A DNA stretch of 64,000 nucleotides from Allodiplogaster sudhausi (taxonomy: Eukaryota; Nematoda; Chromadorea; Rhabditida; Diplogasteridae). Each line of letters begins with the position of its first letter. Position 1 is the first letter of the stretch. This document shows, one piece after another, positions 12,111 through 23,757 of this stretch. The notes under the pieces are model-generated. The model did not search any database. It saw nothing but the letters and a program-made list of their open reading frames with translations, and had not been told where the DNA came from. The position numbers and the translations under genes are program-made. The stretch is taken from assembly GCA_945643635.1 (NCBI GenBank), contig CALZFC010000060.1, positions 1,398,501-1,462,500 of the forward strand, given 5' to 3'.

Positions 12111-12419
12111 TGGAAAACAACTTATTCGGCAGTTATGCATGCACTGAGGATGCATAGATTGCATGAAGATGACAGATTGGGACGCGAGGGGAAGATGCAG
12201 AAATGTTTAATGTAGAGCGCTGTATGTACAGTACCGTCGGAAAGTCTATGAACTTTTGGTTTTTCATTCATAATTTCCTTCAAAGTGTATGAAAGTTAAT
12301 GAAATTTTCAGGGTTGCTCTTTTGTAATAATAGATCTTCAGTAGCAGAATATTGGATTTATTGATTAACTACAGAGCGAAATAAAAATCAATAACTCAAA
12401 TTACAAGGGTTGCATATTT

Positions 12420-14372
12420 AGACGTGCTGGACAAAATGGATTATTTCTTTGATAGTCGGCTAGCTTTTTATTGGATAAATGGGTTAGATGTATTCTAGAA
12501 CATGTCTGCGATAACTTTTTGGTCTAGTCGCTACTCAATCACATGTTTTTACATGCGGCCAGCCTCCAGTGCCAGATCCTTGCAGTCGGCCTGAGATGCA
12601 GAAGGTTCAGGAGAACAAAATCGATCATTTACTACAATATCTATAATAATCATGATGTCCATTTATTTGGAGGTGATGATTGAACTAATTCAGGCGCTTA
12701 ATTGATCTGTGGAAATTAGATGCTAACTATTTATGCACACTTTGGACACCGCGGTCAACGTTCGTCCGCAGTGCAAACTTGCTAAAAGTGATCTTGTGCA
12801 GGAGTCCGTATTTCAAAAACTCTTTTGCCTATCTATAACGATAGTTAATAGGTTTTTCCACGTTTAGAATCTTTATTTATTCACTGTCTTCATGAGGCCA
12901 CTAGGACAGTAGATCGTTTGACGGCACCCTTGCATAGAGTAGTACGATGTATTTGACAGCTGTGTGTTTTAAAACAATCACAACATTAAACTGGCTAATT
13001 GAGATAAAAACAATTGCATAACACTCTGATGTATAGATTATAGTGATTTTCGACTCGATCTAAAAAATTTCGGGTTTAGTTTCCTGCCTTTAAAGACACC
13101 GAACTACACTATGCCAGGAGTGCATTCAAACGATCTACTATATCTGGTGGTCTCTTAAATCCAGGAAAGAACTAAGGCTATCGATCATGAAGAAGGCTAT
13201 TAACTATGATTTTAGACTGTCAAACCCGTTTTAGAAAATCAGACTCCCGCATAGCATCACTTTAAGTTAGTCCAGACTGCGGACGAAAGTTGTCCACGTG
13301 CTTATAGCGTGAATAAACGGTCAACATGTAATTTCTACTGCTATAATAACGATGTGAAAATGTTCAATGATCACCTCAGAATAAATGGACATCATGATTA
13401 TTATAGATATTGTAGTAAATGATCAATTTTGTCCTCCTGAACCTTCTGCATCTCAGGCCGACTGCATGGATCTGGCACTGGAGGCTGACCGCATGTAAAA
13501 ACATGTGATTAAATATCCACTAGACCAAACCGTTATCTCAGAGATGTTCTAGCATACAGCTAAACCATTTGTCCGATAAAAACTTACCGAATACCAAGGA
13601 AATAAACCATTCACGCTATAAGCACGTGGACAACTTTCGTCCGCAGTCTGGACTATTGAAGTGATGCTATGCGGGAGTCTGATTTTCTAAAACGGGTTTG
13701 ACAGTCTAAAATCATAGTTAATAGCCTTCTTCATGATCGATAGCCTTAGTTCTTTCCTGGATTTAAGAGACCACCAGATATAGTAGATCGTTTGAATGCA
13801 CTCCTGGCATAGTGTAGTTCGGTGTCTTTAAAGGCAGGAAACTAAACCCGAAATTTTTTAGATCGAGTCGAAAATCACTATAATCTATACATCAGAGTGT
13901 TATGCAATTGTTTTTATCTCAATTAGCCAGTTTAATGTTGTGATTGTTTTAAAACACACAGCTGTCAAATACATCGTACTACTCTATGCAAGGGTGCCGT
14001 CAAACGATCTACTGTCCTAGTGGCCTCATGAAGACAGTGAATAAATAAAGATTCTAACCGTGGAAAAACCTATTAACTATCGTTATAGATAGGCAAAAGA
14101 GTTTTTTAAATACGGACTCCTGCACAAGATCACTTTTAGCAAGTTTGCACTGCGGACATACGTTGACCGCGGTGTCCAAAGTGTGCATAAATAGTTAGCA
14201 TCTAATTTCCACAGATCAATTAAGCGCCTGAATTAGTTCAATCATCACCTCCAAATAAATGGACATCATGATTATTATAGATATTGTAGTAAATGATCGA
14301 TTTTGTTCTCCTGAACCTTCTGCATCTCAGGCCGACTGCAAGGATCTGGCACTGGAGGCTGGCCGCATGTCG
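12420..14372. repeat. Giant nested inverted repeat (foldback element)
   Basis: About 770 bp at 12553-13320 recur inverted at 13604-14372 with few differences. The interval between them (13380-13610) is an inverted copy of 12430-12660. The end sequence with CTGGCACTGGAGGCTG therefore occurs three times. No intact transposase frame is present. The end motif reads CGQPPVPDPCSRPEMQK on one strand, which may be chance or a captured exon. Confidence 0.8.
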
Positions 14373-14499
14373 CGTCATAGCAAAAATTGGTACGCTCGGA
14401 TTTTTCTTGAATGGTGATTATTTGATACCAAATTTCACGCTCTTTCTTTCTATCTAGGTTCCAGAGTGAGTGTAGAAATGAGCAGAAAGTGGCGTGTCG

Positions 14500-16349
14500 A
14501 CCCTTCAAATAATTTAACGCCAATTTTCTCGGCCAAAATAAAATTTTCGTAAAACATGTTCCCAGATGAAATTTGAAGAGCTTTCGAAATGCTATTGAAT
14601 GATATGTACTTCGTCTCTCAAAACAGATTTTGAACGGATTTATGGCTCAATGAATTTTCAGGGTAACGGTAGTGTATCCCGAAGGGAAAAAATCGGATGA
14701 TGATGAAAGTAGTCTCATTAAAAAGAGCGGGTCGAGTTGTATAAGCAAATTGTTTTCCGTTAATGAATTCGAAAACAATTTTCCCGGGACAGGCTGAGCT
14801 CGAAGCTTACGGACATGCTCTCTTAAATGGTATAACGCGAGGAGAAGATGCAGAGAAATTTAAGATAGAGTCACTATTTATATATGGTCCCTTTTTAGTC
14901 TCCAAATGCCCCAAGATAGAAAGATAATTTCGAATTTTAGATATAACGCGAGGGGAAGATGCAAAAAATTTTAGACAGAGCACTATTTTTATATATGTTC
15001 AGTTTTTTTTGTCTCCAAAAGCGCTAAGATATAAAGATGATTTCGAAACATGACGCGAGGGGAAGATGGCGAGAAAGTTAAGATGGAGCCTCCCTTTTTT
15101 TTCTTCAAATTCGTTAAGAAAGAAAGATAATTTATAGATATAACGAGAGGGAAAGATGCAAAGAAATGTAAGCTTGAGTTCGGTATGTATATACGCTACC
15201 TTTTTTGGTCTCCAAATGGCTGAAGATAGAAAGATAATGTCGAATCTAACTGCTTATATGTAGAAAAGCGAATAGAGCTTCGAGGAGATTGATTAAGATC
15301 ATAAGCGCAAGTGAAGTGCCAGATGGTGCAAAAATATATAGTTAATATCACAACAACAACTGATGTGGAAGAAGGTTTGCAGAGAAAGAAAAGAGAAAAG
15401 AGGAAGAAGAGAAGAATGGGCATTAGTTGATTGAGAGTGTATGCTATCTTCTCTTTCGACTGACTACTCCGTCGTATTTCTGCTTCTGCGTCCTCGCCAT
15501 CGTTGTAGGAGGCAGTGGATGCTTGCTTATCCCGTGACCGGCGCGAGTTGCTCCGAAGATCGCGCCCTCGCACTTCCCATTTTTGATGCGACGTTCATCA
15601 AGATTGGACATACGGTAGCTTTTGCCATTTGGCAATGAACTGTTCCGGTCAACGCGCTGAGTAGTAAGATAATATTCATGAGTTGCAATCTGTCTCATAC
15701 CTTTTAGCTACCATGCCTGTTTAAGATTTTTGAAGAAGACGAATCACTTACATATTTTCATATTATTCGGAATGAGCTGATTATGAAGAATGATGTCATA
15801 ATAGGCTCCTTCCACTGATCAGAGAGTTCTGCAGAGATATCAAATATAAGTCGAGACAAAGGAGAATAAGAGATGATTGAGCGGTAAAAGGAATGGTCTA
15901 GGCGAAAAAAATCCCAACTGGAGTTTCGATTTCGCTTCTAAATCCTAATTCAGGCGTATGCAGACGCAGAAGTTCAGTAACCGAACGGTGTCTTTTTGTT
16001 ATTAGGAATGTCACAGAAAAACGATCAAAAATTAATGTATTAGGTTTTATATTACCTACTGTCACGTATGCATTAATTTTAGAGTCGATAAAGCTAGCAC
16101 ATATCGTGAAAATGTAAATTTTAGGGTATTTTTTCCTTTATTTTCAGGAAATTAGAATCCATTCAGCATTTTTTTTTAAATTATGATTTTCGTTTTCTAC
16201 TCGACGAGATCTTTCAAGCAGGAGCAGATATTGAACTTATTTGATAACCTCGGGGGAAGCCTAGACCTTTCCCATGTGAGAGATAAAAGATGAAAAAGAT
16301 TAAAAGAGAGGCTGCTACGCATAAAATTAAAAAAAAAAACTATTTACTT
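14500..16349. other. Four-copy 100-bp tandem repeat and no recognised gene
   Basis: Between 14838 and 15245 a unit of about 100 bp occurs four times: TATAACGCGAGGGGAAGATGC, then an AGATAGAG stretch, TTAGTCTCCAAATG and AGATAGAAAGATAAT. One more unit sits at 12178-12230, just upstream of the C6-like promoter. Open frames at 15.2-15.7 kb are not supported by splice sites or motifs. Confidence 0.55.
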
Positions 16350-16705
16350 TACTAAAGACAATTACAAGAGCAAGGTCCACCGGAGTCCGCTGGCTGGAAG
16401 AAGCGGACGGTGGAGCTGATGCGGGCTGCAGTCGATGTGACTGTTTGACGGTTCAAAGATGAAATGGTCCGGGGGTTCTCTCGTCTCCGAGGTAATGTAC
16501 AGACAAAAAGTAATATACGTTCATTAAAAATGCATTCATAGGTTTGACATCCAGAGATGATTTCGTTGGCGTGACTTCCATATAAATAGAAGGCTATGTG
16601 GGCCGGGCTTATCTTCGGCTCTCTCCCCCCTCTCGTCAGCAGAGTCCCCGTCGTGCCATAAGTCATTACACTAACAATAAGCAGACTAACGGCCACAAGC
16701 AATGT
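16350..16705 (-). pseudogene. Relic of a paralogue of the C6-like gene 5' region
   Basis: The block around 16490-16610 aligns with 11950-12110: CTATTTATATGGAAGTC, GAAATCATCTCTGGATGTCA and TTTTTGTCTGTACATTA match their counterparts upstream of the C6-like gene. No equivalent of the signal-peptide exon or Thr-rich exon follows, so this looks like a promoter and leader left from a duplicated gene. Confidence 0.45.
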
Positions 16706-16799
16706 CCTTCAACTTTTCTTAGCAGAACGCTTTTTTGAACAGTTGGTGCGGATTGCGAGCTTGCTTGCTTCAAGTGAAACGGCTGCCAATATCGCTATG

Positions 16800-17100
16800 A
16801 GAGCTCCCACATTCGACATGGACTGATTAGAGAACGAGAGAAATGGAGAGAGAGAGAAAGAGAGAGAAAGAGAAAGAGAGAGAAAGAGAGAGAAAGAGAA
16901 GAGATAGTGAAATCTCTGTCATTGTCAGTGATGAAAACGGCATCGAAAGTGGAAATTAGACAGGTTTGAACAGGCGTCATCTCCCTGTGATCGCTTGCGT
17001 AAAGGACAATCACAACAAATGCGGCAGATAAGGAGAAGCGAGATGGACGAGTGTAACGAAGAGAACTCCGCCAGGAAAGTGAAAGGGGGGGGGTGAAGCA
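16800..17100. repeat. GA microsatellite and intergenic sequence
   Basis: An interrupted (GA)n run covers 16830-16905. No coding signal seen on either strand. Confidence 0.6.
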
Positions 17101-17159
17101 TTTCGCTAGGCCACCTTTCTCTTTCACCACCGACGATCCCAGCAAAGAGGTGAGAGCGT

Positions 17160-17405
17160 TAAAGGATTTCCAAACTCTTTTTCCTTTTACAATTCCATTA
17201 AAGGAGGACGACGATCATCGAAAAATGATCACCCTTGGAGTAGGCACTCTCATTCTCGCTTGTTATTTCCAAAGCAACTATATAAAAAAGCACGAGCGCA
17301 TGAAAGTGCAAATGGTTTTTCGCAGCAATTTGAAATCTTGCATAATTTTTCAGAGAGCGCTCTCGTTTAAAAAGCACAAAAGCCTGTTGTCACATCATAA
17401 TGAAG
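17160..17405. repeat. Degenerate H1 element, copy 3
   Basis: Recognisable pieces of H1: CTCTCATTCTCGCTTGTTAT, an arm remnant AAGCACGAGCGCATGAAAG and TTTTCAGAGAGCGCTCTCGT near the end. The inverted arms are eroded. No splice or coding signal seen. Confidence 0.45.
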
Positions 17406-17724
17406 CATTGAATAAATATAAAAAGCTACTCTAGCAGCTAAAACTTTTTGGCCGATCTGGGCTCAAAAACATGTCTCACCGCACCCCAAACACGTTGAAT
17501 GTCGTGGCAAGCCCATTAAAAGCTTTATGATTCTTGTTTACATTCATCCAGTCAATTCCATAATGCAATAGTGTATAGACAAATGAGACATGTCTTTAAT
17601 TCCTAGTATTCTTCCTTGTGATTCGAAGCAACATAAATATGTAAGACTGTAACGAACGTCAACATAGTCTAATAATATTTTATTGTCAAGGTCGCCAGAC
17701 TATTAAAGATGAATTTTGCTTAAA

Positions 17725-18168
17725 CTAGGATATAAAAAATACTTTCTGTTGATCATCAATTTCAGATGCTATCAAATGTGTCAAACATTCGAATGCACCA
17801 GTCTGGATAACTTGAAGCTCTCCTGTTTCGTCGAGGTACTCTAAAGGTAAGGATTGCTCGTAGAAGACAACACTCCCTGCTTCGTAGTCACTTCGACCCT
17901 TCTGAAAAAAGTGGTTAGAAATATCATCTTGTCACTATTCAAAAAAAGTCAGCATTCATTTTTTTCATGAAAAATATATTTATAAAATATGCCAGCAAAA
18001 AATAAAAATAACCATAAATTTGAACGGCATATTGTTTGCGCAGTTCGTGCAGCAGATGCCAGATAAGATTCGTCCATGACAGTGAGAGCTGGCTGATTTA
18101 TGCCTTTGTATCGGCGTTCTCGAGTAGGAAAGCGTAGCACGAGTTCGTCCTCCTTGCATGTACGTCGC
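17725..18168 (-). CDS. Fragment of an unrecognised gene
   Basis: Two exon-like stretches. 17725-17901 follows a good acceptor (TTTTTTCAG) and reads GRSDYEAGSVVFYEQS, LEYLDETGELQVIQTGAF, then to a TAG stop; its acidic, mixed composition looks coding. 18005-18168 follows acceptor CCCAG and is open in two frames: one reads CKEDELVLRFPTRER, the other HCHGRILSGICCTNCANN. The Cys-rich frame joins the downstream exon in phase through ATG|GTTATT. The other frame has better residue composition but joins in phase only through the weaker site ACT|GTCATG. No family recognised with confidence; AGSVVFYEQ faintly recalls SET/SMYD proteins, but that is weak. Confidence 0.4.
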
Positions 18169-18299
18169 CTGGGTCACGAAGCATTCAGAGTAAAGAAGAA
18201 CTGGTAAAAGACTTTAGACAATTTTTTTTTAACATTTCGAGTGTCCCACACATTTAATATATGAAATACTTTACTTGAAAGCATAGCAAGAATTGTCAT

Positions 18300-18720
18300 T
18301 CTAAAATTGGGGAGGAATAATCAAGGAACCCGTGTGTCCGAGTAGCCGGGGGCGGTAGCGCAGATCGGAGAGCACAGCCTGCGGCCAAGGACGAGGTTCG
18401 CGTGTCAGCGGGCTACACGGGTTGCTCCGGGGTAACAGCTGCAGACGAGCAGTAATACTGTCATTCTGAATTATAATCGCGAGAGAGAGAGAGATAAAGG
18501 GAGACAGAGAGATGGAGAGAATGAGAGAGAGAGACGGATATGGAGACGTGGAAAGAGAGAGATGGTAAGGTATTAGAGCCTGCAAAAACGATATTTCACA
18601 GAAAATAATTAACTGTTTATTCAATTCATTCACTGAAAATGTTTAAAAATCAGCAATCATATTGATAAAATATTGTTATGACAAATGTAAATGTAAAGAT
18701 AGGTAATTATTTAAGTTAAT
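18300..18720 (+). mobile_element. tRNA-derived SINE, copy 2
   Basis: Plus-strand copy of the element at 8255-8705. A box near 18353 (GGTAGCGCAGATCGG), tRNA-like D-arm AGCGCAGATCGGAGAGCA, B box near 18393 (GAGGTTCGCGTGTC). The shared body ends CTGTCATTCTGAATT, then a GA-rich run, then shared AT-rich sequence to about 18720. Confidence 0.6.
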
Positions 18721-19640
18721 AATTATGCTGAAAATATTGTAGGAGGATACATACATGTAAATGGTAAATCCTAAATTCGACTTGATGAGTGTTAGCCACT
18801 CAAGCGTGATTACGAGTGCACTTTCACTGAAGAAAGCAGCCGTAAATTGGCGCAGGTCATTCGATAAATTCTTTTCAATCCGAGAGATGAGATAAATACG
18901 CGAGCGAGCAAGAGCTCTTGGATAGGAAAAGAGACCGGTTGAACGGGGTGATCTAAGACGTGACCGAAGAAGGGCGCAAGCCTCGCTTAAACTTGCGTGT
19001 GTATGCCACTGCCCAGCCAACTAGATTTGTATGCTCTCCTCGTTTCTATGTAATTGTTCAAAATAGCAATTTGCCTCTTATTCATCTTGCTTTCTTGGTT
19101 TCTTTAAGTACTCGTTTTCCTTTTCTTTCCTTTTTCCCACATTTTTTCCCTCTCGTTTTTTTCTTTATCTCTCTCTCTCTCTCATTCTCTCTATCTTTCG
19201 TTCTCTCTCGCTCTTTCGTTCTCTCGCTCTCTCTTCCTTTCCCCTCTCGTCGTCGTCACTCTTTCCATTTCAACAAGCGCTCTGTGTGATTCGATCCAAA
19301 CCGTTAGGCTGAGTGATCTCTGAAAATTTGTTCTCCTCTGTGGCCAGGAAAAAATACGCGCGCCTGACTTCGGATGCGGCTGAGGAAGCAGATTTCACGA
19401 CAGGCGATGTCGAGAGGAATTGCTCTGATAGGAATACTCTCAATCCGTTCTTCATGGCGGATCGACCTCGTGGATTCTGCTTATTCAGCCGGTTCAAAGT
19501 CTGGCGTATTTTTTTCTTTCTTTTTTTTCCTGGACGTTCTCTAAAGAGTGACTGATTGAAGAGATCAAGTGTAAAACAAGAATGAATTCGCGTTCTCGAC
19601 TCTCGGCCCACTCTGGCAAAAGAAGAGCAATACTGTCGAC
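18721..19640. other. No gene recognised; CT microsatellite
   Basis: Pyrimidine-rich run at 19100-19250 with (CT)n. Open frames here are translations of the run. Possible promoter-proximal sequence of the lectin gene at the right end. Confidence 0.5.
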
Positions 19641-19744
19641 CTAAGCGACCTTACCATGAGCTGTGCATACAAAGTCTACGATGTCGAACCCGTTTAAAAG
19701 GCAGCAACTTTACGAATACAACAGCAACAAGCAAAAACAAGAGC

Positions 19745-21411
19745 ATGCGATCCATCTCACTTCTCGCCTTTATCGTCGTCGTCGGTTCGCTCCATTTTAA
19801 TCTTATTTTTATTTTTTTTTACTTTTATGTATGTACATTTCAAATGAAAATCTCATTAAAAAAGTTTAATGGAATACTCCAATACATTTATTAGAATATT
19901 CCAATTGGAAATTTTAGAGTATTCGCCGGTTACAACATTCCACAACCAACGACATTTAGAATATTCGACAAGATATCTTTTCTATCATATGTGGCAAAAA
20001 AACGTGGAATATTCCAGTGGTTTTTTTTTTACAAACAATTTTCATATTGCCTACCAAAATAGGGATCTGGTATATGCATTTGTGTCTATTAAGAACAAGA
20101 TTATTAAAAATCTTCCTTGCAGCATCCCGCCCTTCCCGGCGTCTTTGCCCTACAAGGAGGTCTGCGAGGCGCAAGCGGATACCGGCGATGAGATCACGAG
20201 CTGGATCGTATTCGACAAATCCGACACTGGCTATCTCGTGGTTCAAAATAATTAATCTTTTTTCTTTTAATTTTGTATCTTTCATCGACTATAGATCAAG
20301 CACAAATAGGCTTTATTGATTTCCCATGATAAATTTTTAAACCCTTCCAGCCAATGAGACATCAGAGCTGGAACAGCAGAAGCTATGCCGACTTCTCTGA
20401 GCAAGTTTCCTTCCTCGGTGCGAAGAAGTTTTGCCAAGAGAAGGGCGGCAAGGTCGTCGAGCCCCAGAACGCCAAGGAACTCGCGCAGATAATGGGTCAG
20501 CATGGGTTTACAACCACCCCCCGCACTTCTATGGGATCCCCCTTCATATAAGAGGGAGGGCGTAACTCTATCAATAATAAACACCCGTGCCCACAGATGT
20601 ACATACTTCCAGTATTCTCATAAGTAGTAATCTCCTTTCACAGCCGTTGGAAAGGCGTACCAGCTGAGCTCGTTCTATCTCCCGGCCGACAAGGCCATCC
20701 AACTCGCGCTCAAGCTGGGTAAACTCTACATTTATTTTCAAAACATTCTTCTTCTTAACACACCGAAGAGTAATCACGGCAATTCAAGCACGGCCATGAA
20801 AAATGGCTGCGCAGTTAGTCAGAATCGCACTTGCTAGGCTCCGCCCCTTTGCGGTCGGACAAACGCCTGACTTGCCAATTTGACCTTCCGCACGCTCTAT
20901 CCCACCAGGTTACTGTACGTTTGACGTGAGTATCCAGAGAAACAAACAGGACGCAGCAGAATCAATAATTTGAAACTTTGCTTTGAATTTCCCGCATTTG
21001 AGATTTCGCGTATAAAACAAAATTTTGCGCATAAAATGTGTTATTTTGGCTGCGTACTTGCAAGCTCCGCCCACTTCTCCGAAGCCATGGATCAAGGCTT
21101 CATGATGACCGCATTTATTAGGGGCTGAACGGCCGTGGTAATTCATTAGTTTACTATGTTAACATTTTTAGAGAGTCAAAAAAAATTTACTACTAGAAAT
21201 CGTGTTATTTATGACTTAAGAGATGATATAATTGTCTTTATCTTTCATTCTATACGCTGCAGGGGAGCCGCTTTCTGGCGCGAAGGCGTTCCTGATTGCC
21301 GACCCGGCAAAGGCCACATTCACGGCGGCCGACTGTGCCGGACTCGGCCCAGCCATTTACGAGAGGAACGTCGTCGACGATCGCTCCATTGGATTCTGCA
21401 AAGCCGCTTAA
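19745..21411 (+). CDS. C-type-lectin-like secreted protein
   Basis: Likely extracellular carbohydrate- or ligand-binding protein with one C-type-lectin-like fold. Confident exons: 20123-20240 (PYKEVCEAQADTGDE), 20351-20495 (FLGAKKFCQEKGGKVVEP, matching the first-helix Cys and GG-[LV]-V strand of CTLDs), 20644-20718 and 21263-21411 (ADCAGLGPAIYERN...GFCKA then TAA). All junctions from 20123 on are in phase. ATG 19745 opens a signal-peptide-like MRSISLLAFIVVVGSLHF, but its donors do not give the phase required by exon 20123, so a small exon may be missing. TTTAAAAGG near 19692 may be the TATA element. The EPN/WND calcium-binding motifs are not seen, so calcium-dependent sugar binding is doubtful. 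Confidence 0.7.
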
Positions 21412-22227
21412 ATGGGTTGGCAAGGGACCCCTTCTTCCTAGGGGTCGTCGAGAGACCCCTTTCCAGACTTACTCCACCAGCCCCCCCCCCTTCGTCTTCC
21501 TTCAGACGCCACCCGCCCATGCAACTCCGTGTGCAAGGATGATATCGTTCATTCCCATTTTATGATGTTTCAATCATATTTCTTCCTTTGTGCTTTACAA
21601 TTAGCCTTGATGCGATAAATTTGGTAATCAATCGGAAAGTTAGAATTATTTAGATGCATCATTAAAGATATGAAAACTCTTGATGAAGAAATGCCCGATG
21701 ACATAAAGAATTCGTTCAAGCAAGTTTCTAGAACTTCTTTGAAGATTTACTACATTCTTCTTTAAATATGGTACTTCTAAATTTATGAAATCACTCCTTC
21801 ATCAGAAACATCAAAGAAAGCATCCTGCTTGCGACTTGCAGAGAATCAGCTGCTGTGAATGTTCTTCGTGCATGTGGTGTCTAGACATTTTTCATAAGTA
21901 TGATTTTATTTCAAAACAAACATTTTCACACAACTGTTCAAGCAAAAAATTAAATTCACGTTAAATACAACATTTATTGGAAAGCGTTGATAGCAGTGGT
22001 ATGAAACAATAAAAAATTAATGTAAAGAAACTTATTAAATGAATGAAAAGTAATTTCTTGCTATCATTTTTCACACATGAAAGCGTGAATATCCAAGGTA
22101 TTTGTATACATTACATTGATGGTTTATTCAACACTCACTGCTCTGCTGCGAAACACTCACCCATCGTCGTGTGTTCCTCGATTATTCACGTTAATGGCAG
22201 CATTTCTTCACATTTCCATATACCCTT
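21412..22227. other. No gene recognised
   Basis: AT-rich sequence after the lectin stop codon. Around 22150-22200 the block CCCATCGTCGTGTG...ATTATTCACGT recurs at 24722-24760, an unexplained 40-bp dispersed repeat next to D1 copy 2. Confidence 0.4.
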
Positions 22228-23115
22228 TCATATATGACGCGATTTGCGAGAGAATCAAATCGAATCAAACTGCCGGGGCCAAAACTGACCGCCTTGGATT
22301 TTGTTCCAAACTTCCTTATAGGTATTTTCTGGTATGAGGAATCGATTGGAAGTGGTCTAGTCATCAGAAAACGTCTCTTTAGTCCGCTATGAGGGCTTGA
22401 ATTATTTGGCTCGCCGCGCTGGGAGGCGAGTTGGATGCACGTCTGAGGTCACTGCGTCGCACGTTTTTGAGGTATAGAAATGAAAATATGCGTTTTAATA
22501 GCCAAGACATTGATCTAAACAACGAAAAAATTAAAATTTGAAAATGTTTAATTTTAAATTTTTTATAAACGTTACAGTTTGAGGGAGCTCAGAGGACGTT
22601 TTTCTCATTTTACACCAACCAAATCTATACAGCTGTATAGAGCATGAAAATAGCTTTCGAATGGACTATTGGGTTTAGGAAACTTAGGATGCGCTGAAGT
22701 TTCCTAGTCGATTATCCCTGAGCGGCAGTGCAAATCAGCACGTCCGCGGCTTACAAGAACTACTTAAGAATCATTTTCGTATGCCGAAACATACACCACA
22801 AGAAAGAACGGGAAATTTGCTTCAAATTGATCCCCTAACAATATAATTCCGAATCTACGATGTTTTGTAATAAATCAAAAGAATAGGGCACTGCTTAGAA
22901 CAGGGATAATCGACTAGGAAACTTCAGCGCATCCTAAGTTTCCAAAACCCAATAGTCCATTCGAAAGCTCTTTTCAAGCTCTATACAGCTGTATATGTTT
23001 GGCTGGTGTAAAATGAGAAACACGTTCTCTGAGCTCCCTCAAACGTTAAATTCGATAAAACATTGAAAATTAGACATTTACAAGTTTTTCTTTTTTAGTT
23101 GTTTAGATCAATATC
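22228..23115. repeat. Dispersed repeat D1, copy 2, with inverted arms
   Basis: Left part matches 10727-11255. In addition, 22575-22715 (AAACTTAGGATGCGCTGAAG, CTATACAGCTGTA) recurs inverted at 22905-23045, giving arms of about 140 bp around a 190-bp loop. This suggests a foldback transposon whose full form is here and a partial form at 10.7 kb. Confidence 0.65.
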
Positions 23116-23187
23116 TCAGACAGAGGACGGCAAGCTTAGAAGAAGATCTATTCGTTCTTTAATTTATTTTATGAGTTTTTTTACTTA

Positions 23188-23600
23188 CCGTATTTTCTCT
23201 ATTAGTAACCCCCCCCCATTATTAGAACCCCCCCCCCTCTCTAATAGTACCCCCCTCTGAAAATGCCATTGAAAAATAGAACCCCTCCTTCTAGTAGAAC
23301 CCCCCCCCCCTCCAATAGTGCCCTCCTTACAGTCTAAGACCTCATTGTCAGCTCGAGATGAATGTACCTCTAATGGATCTTGGAGGCATGGGATGCTCTC
23401 CTCGATGAAATGATGGCAAATCCGTTCAAGATATGTGGCAAATTGGATATTGCAGTGAGCATTCCATAGAATTCGAGCTATGACTCTTCCTTTTTGAGAA
23501 TAAAATGTTGTTATCCAACTTTTAGTGTCTCACATTGAAAAATAGTAGCCCTCCCTCTACTATTACCCCTCCCTCTGATTCTGCCCTCCCCTGCAAGGGT
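23188..23600. repeat. Repeat rich in TTTTCTCTATTAGTAAC and C runs, copy 3
   Basis: Begins CCGTATTTTCTCTATTAGTA followed by repeated ATTAGAACCCCCCCCC and AATAGTACCCCC units, then more at 23520-23600. Related to 3738-3862. Confidence 0.5.
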
Positions 23601-23757
23601 ATTGAAAAATAGAGATACGTTATATACATATTGTTGCCATTTTTAAGTGTAAAAGCTTTACAATATTCCATCCACATATTCCTTACGCTTAAAATTTGAA
23701 CATATAGCACTAACAACTTGAAAGTGCGACGAGGCATTGAAAAACAGCTTTAGCAAT

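Noticed and set aside
14275..14523. 82-residue minus-strand frame as a gene
   Set aside because: It overlaps the end of the giant inverted repeat, and its C-terminal part is repeated DNA present in three copies; no splice partner found.
15196..15700. Overlapping frames on both strands as an exon
   Set aside because: Several frames open at once with no GT/AG framing or recognisable motif.
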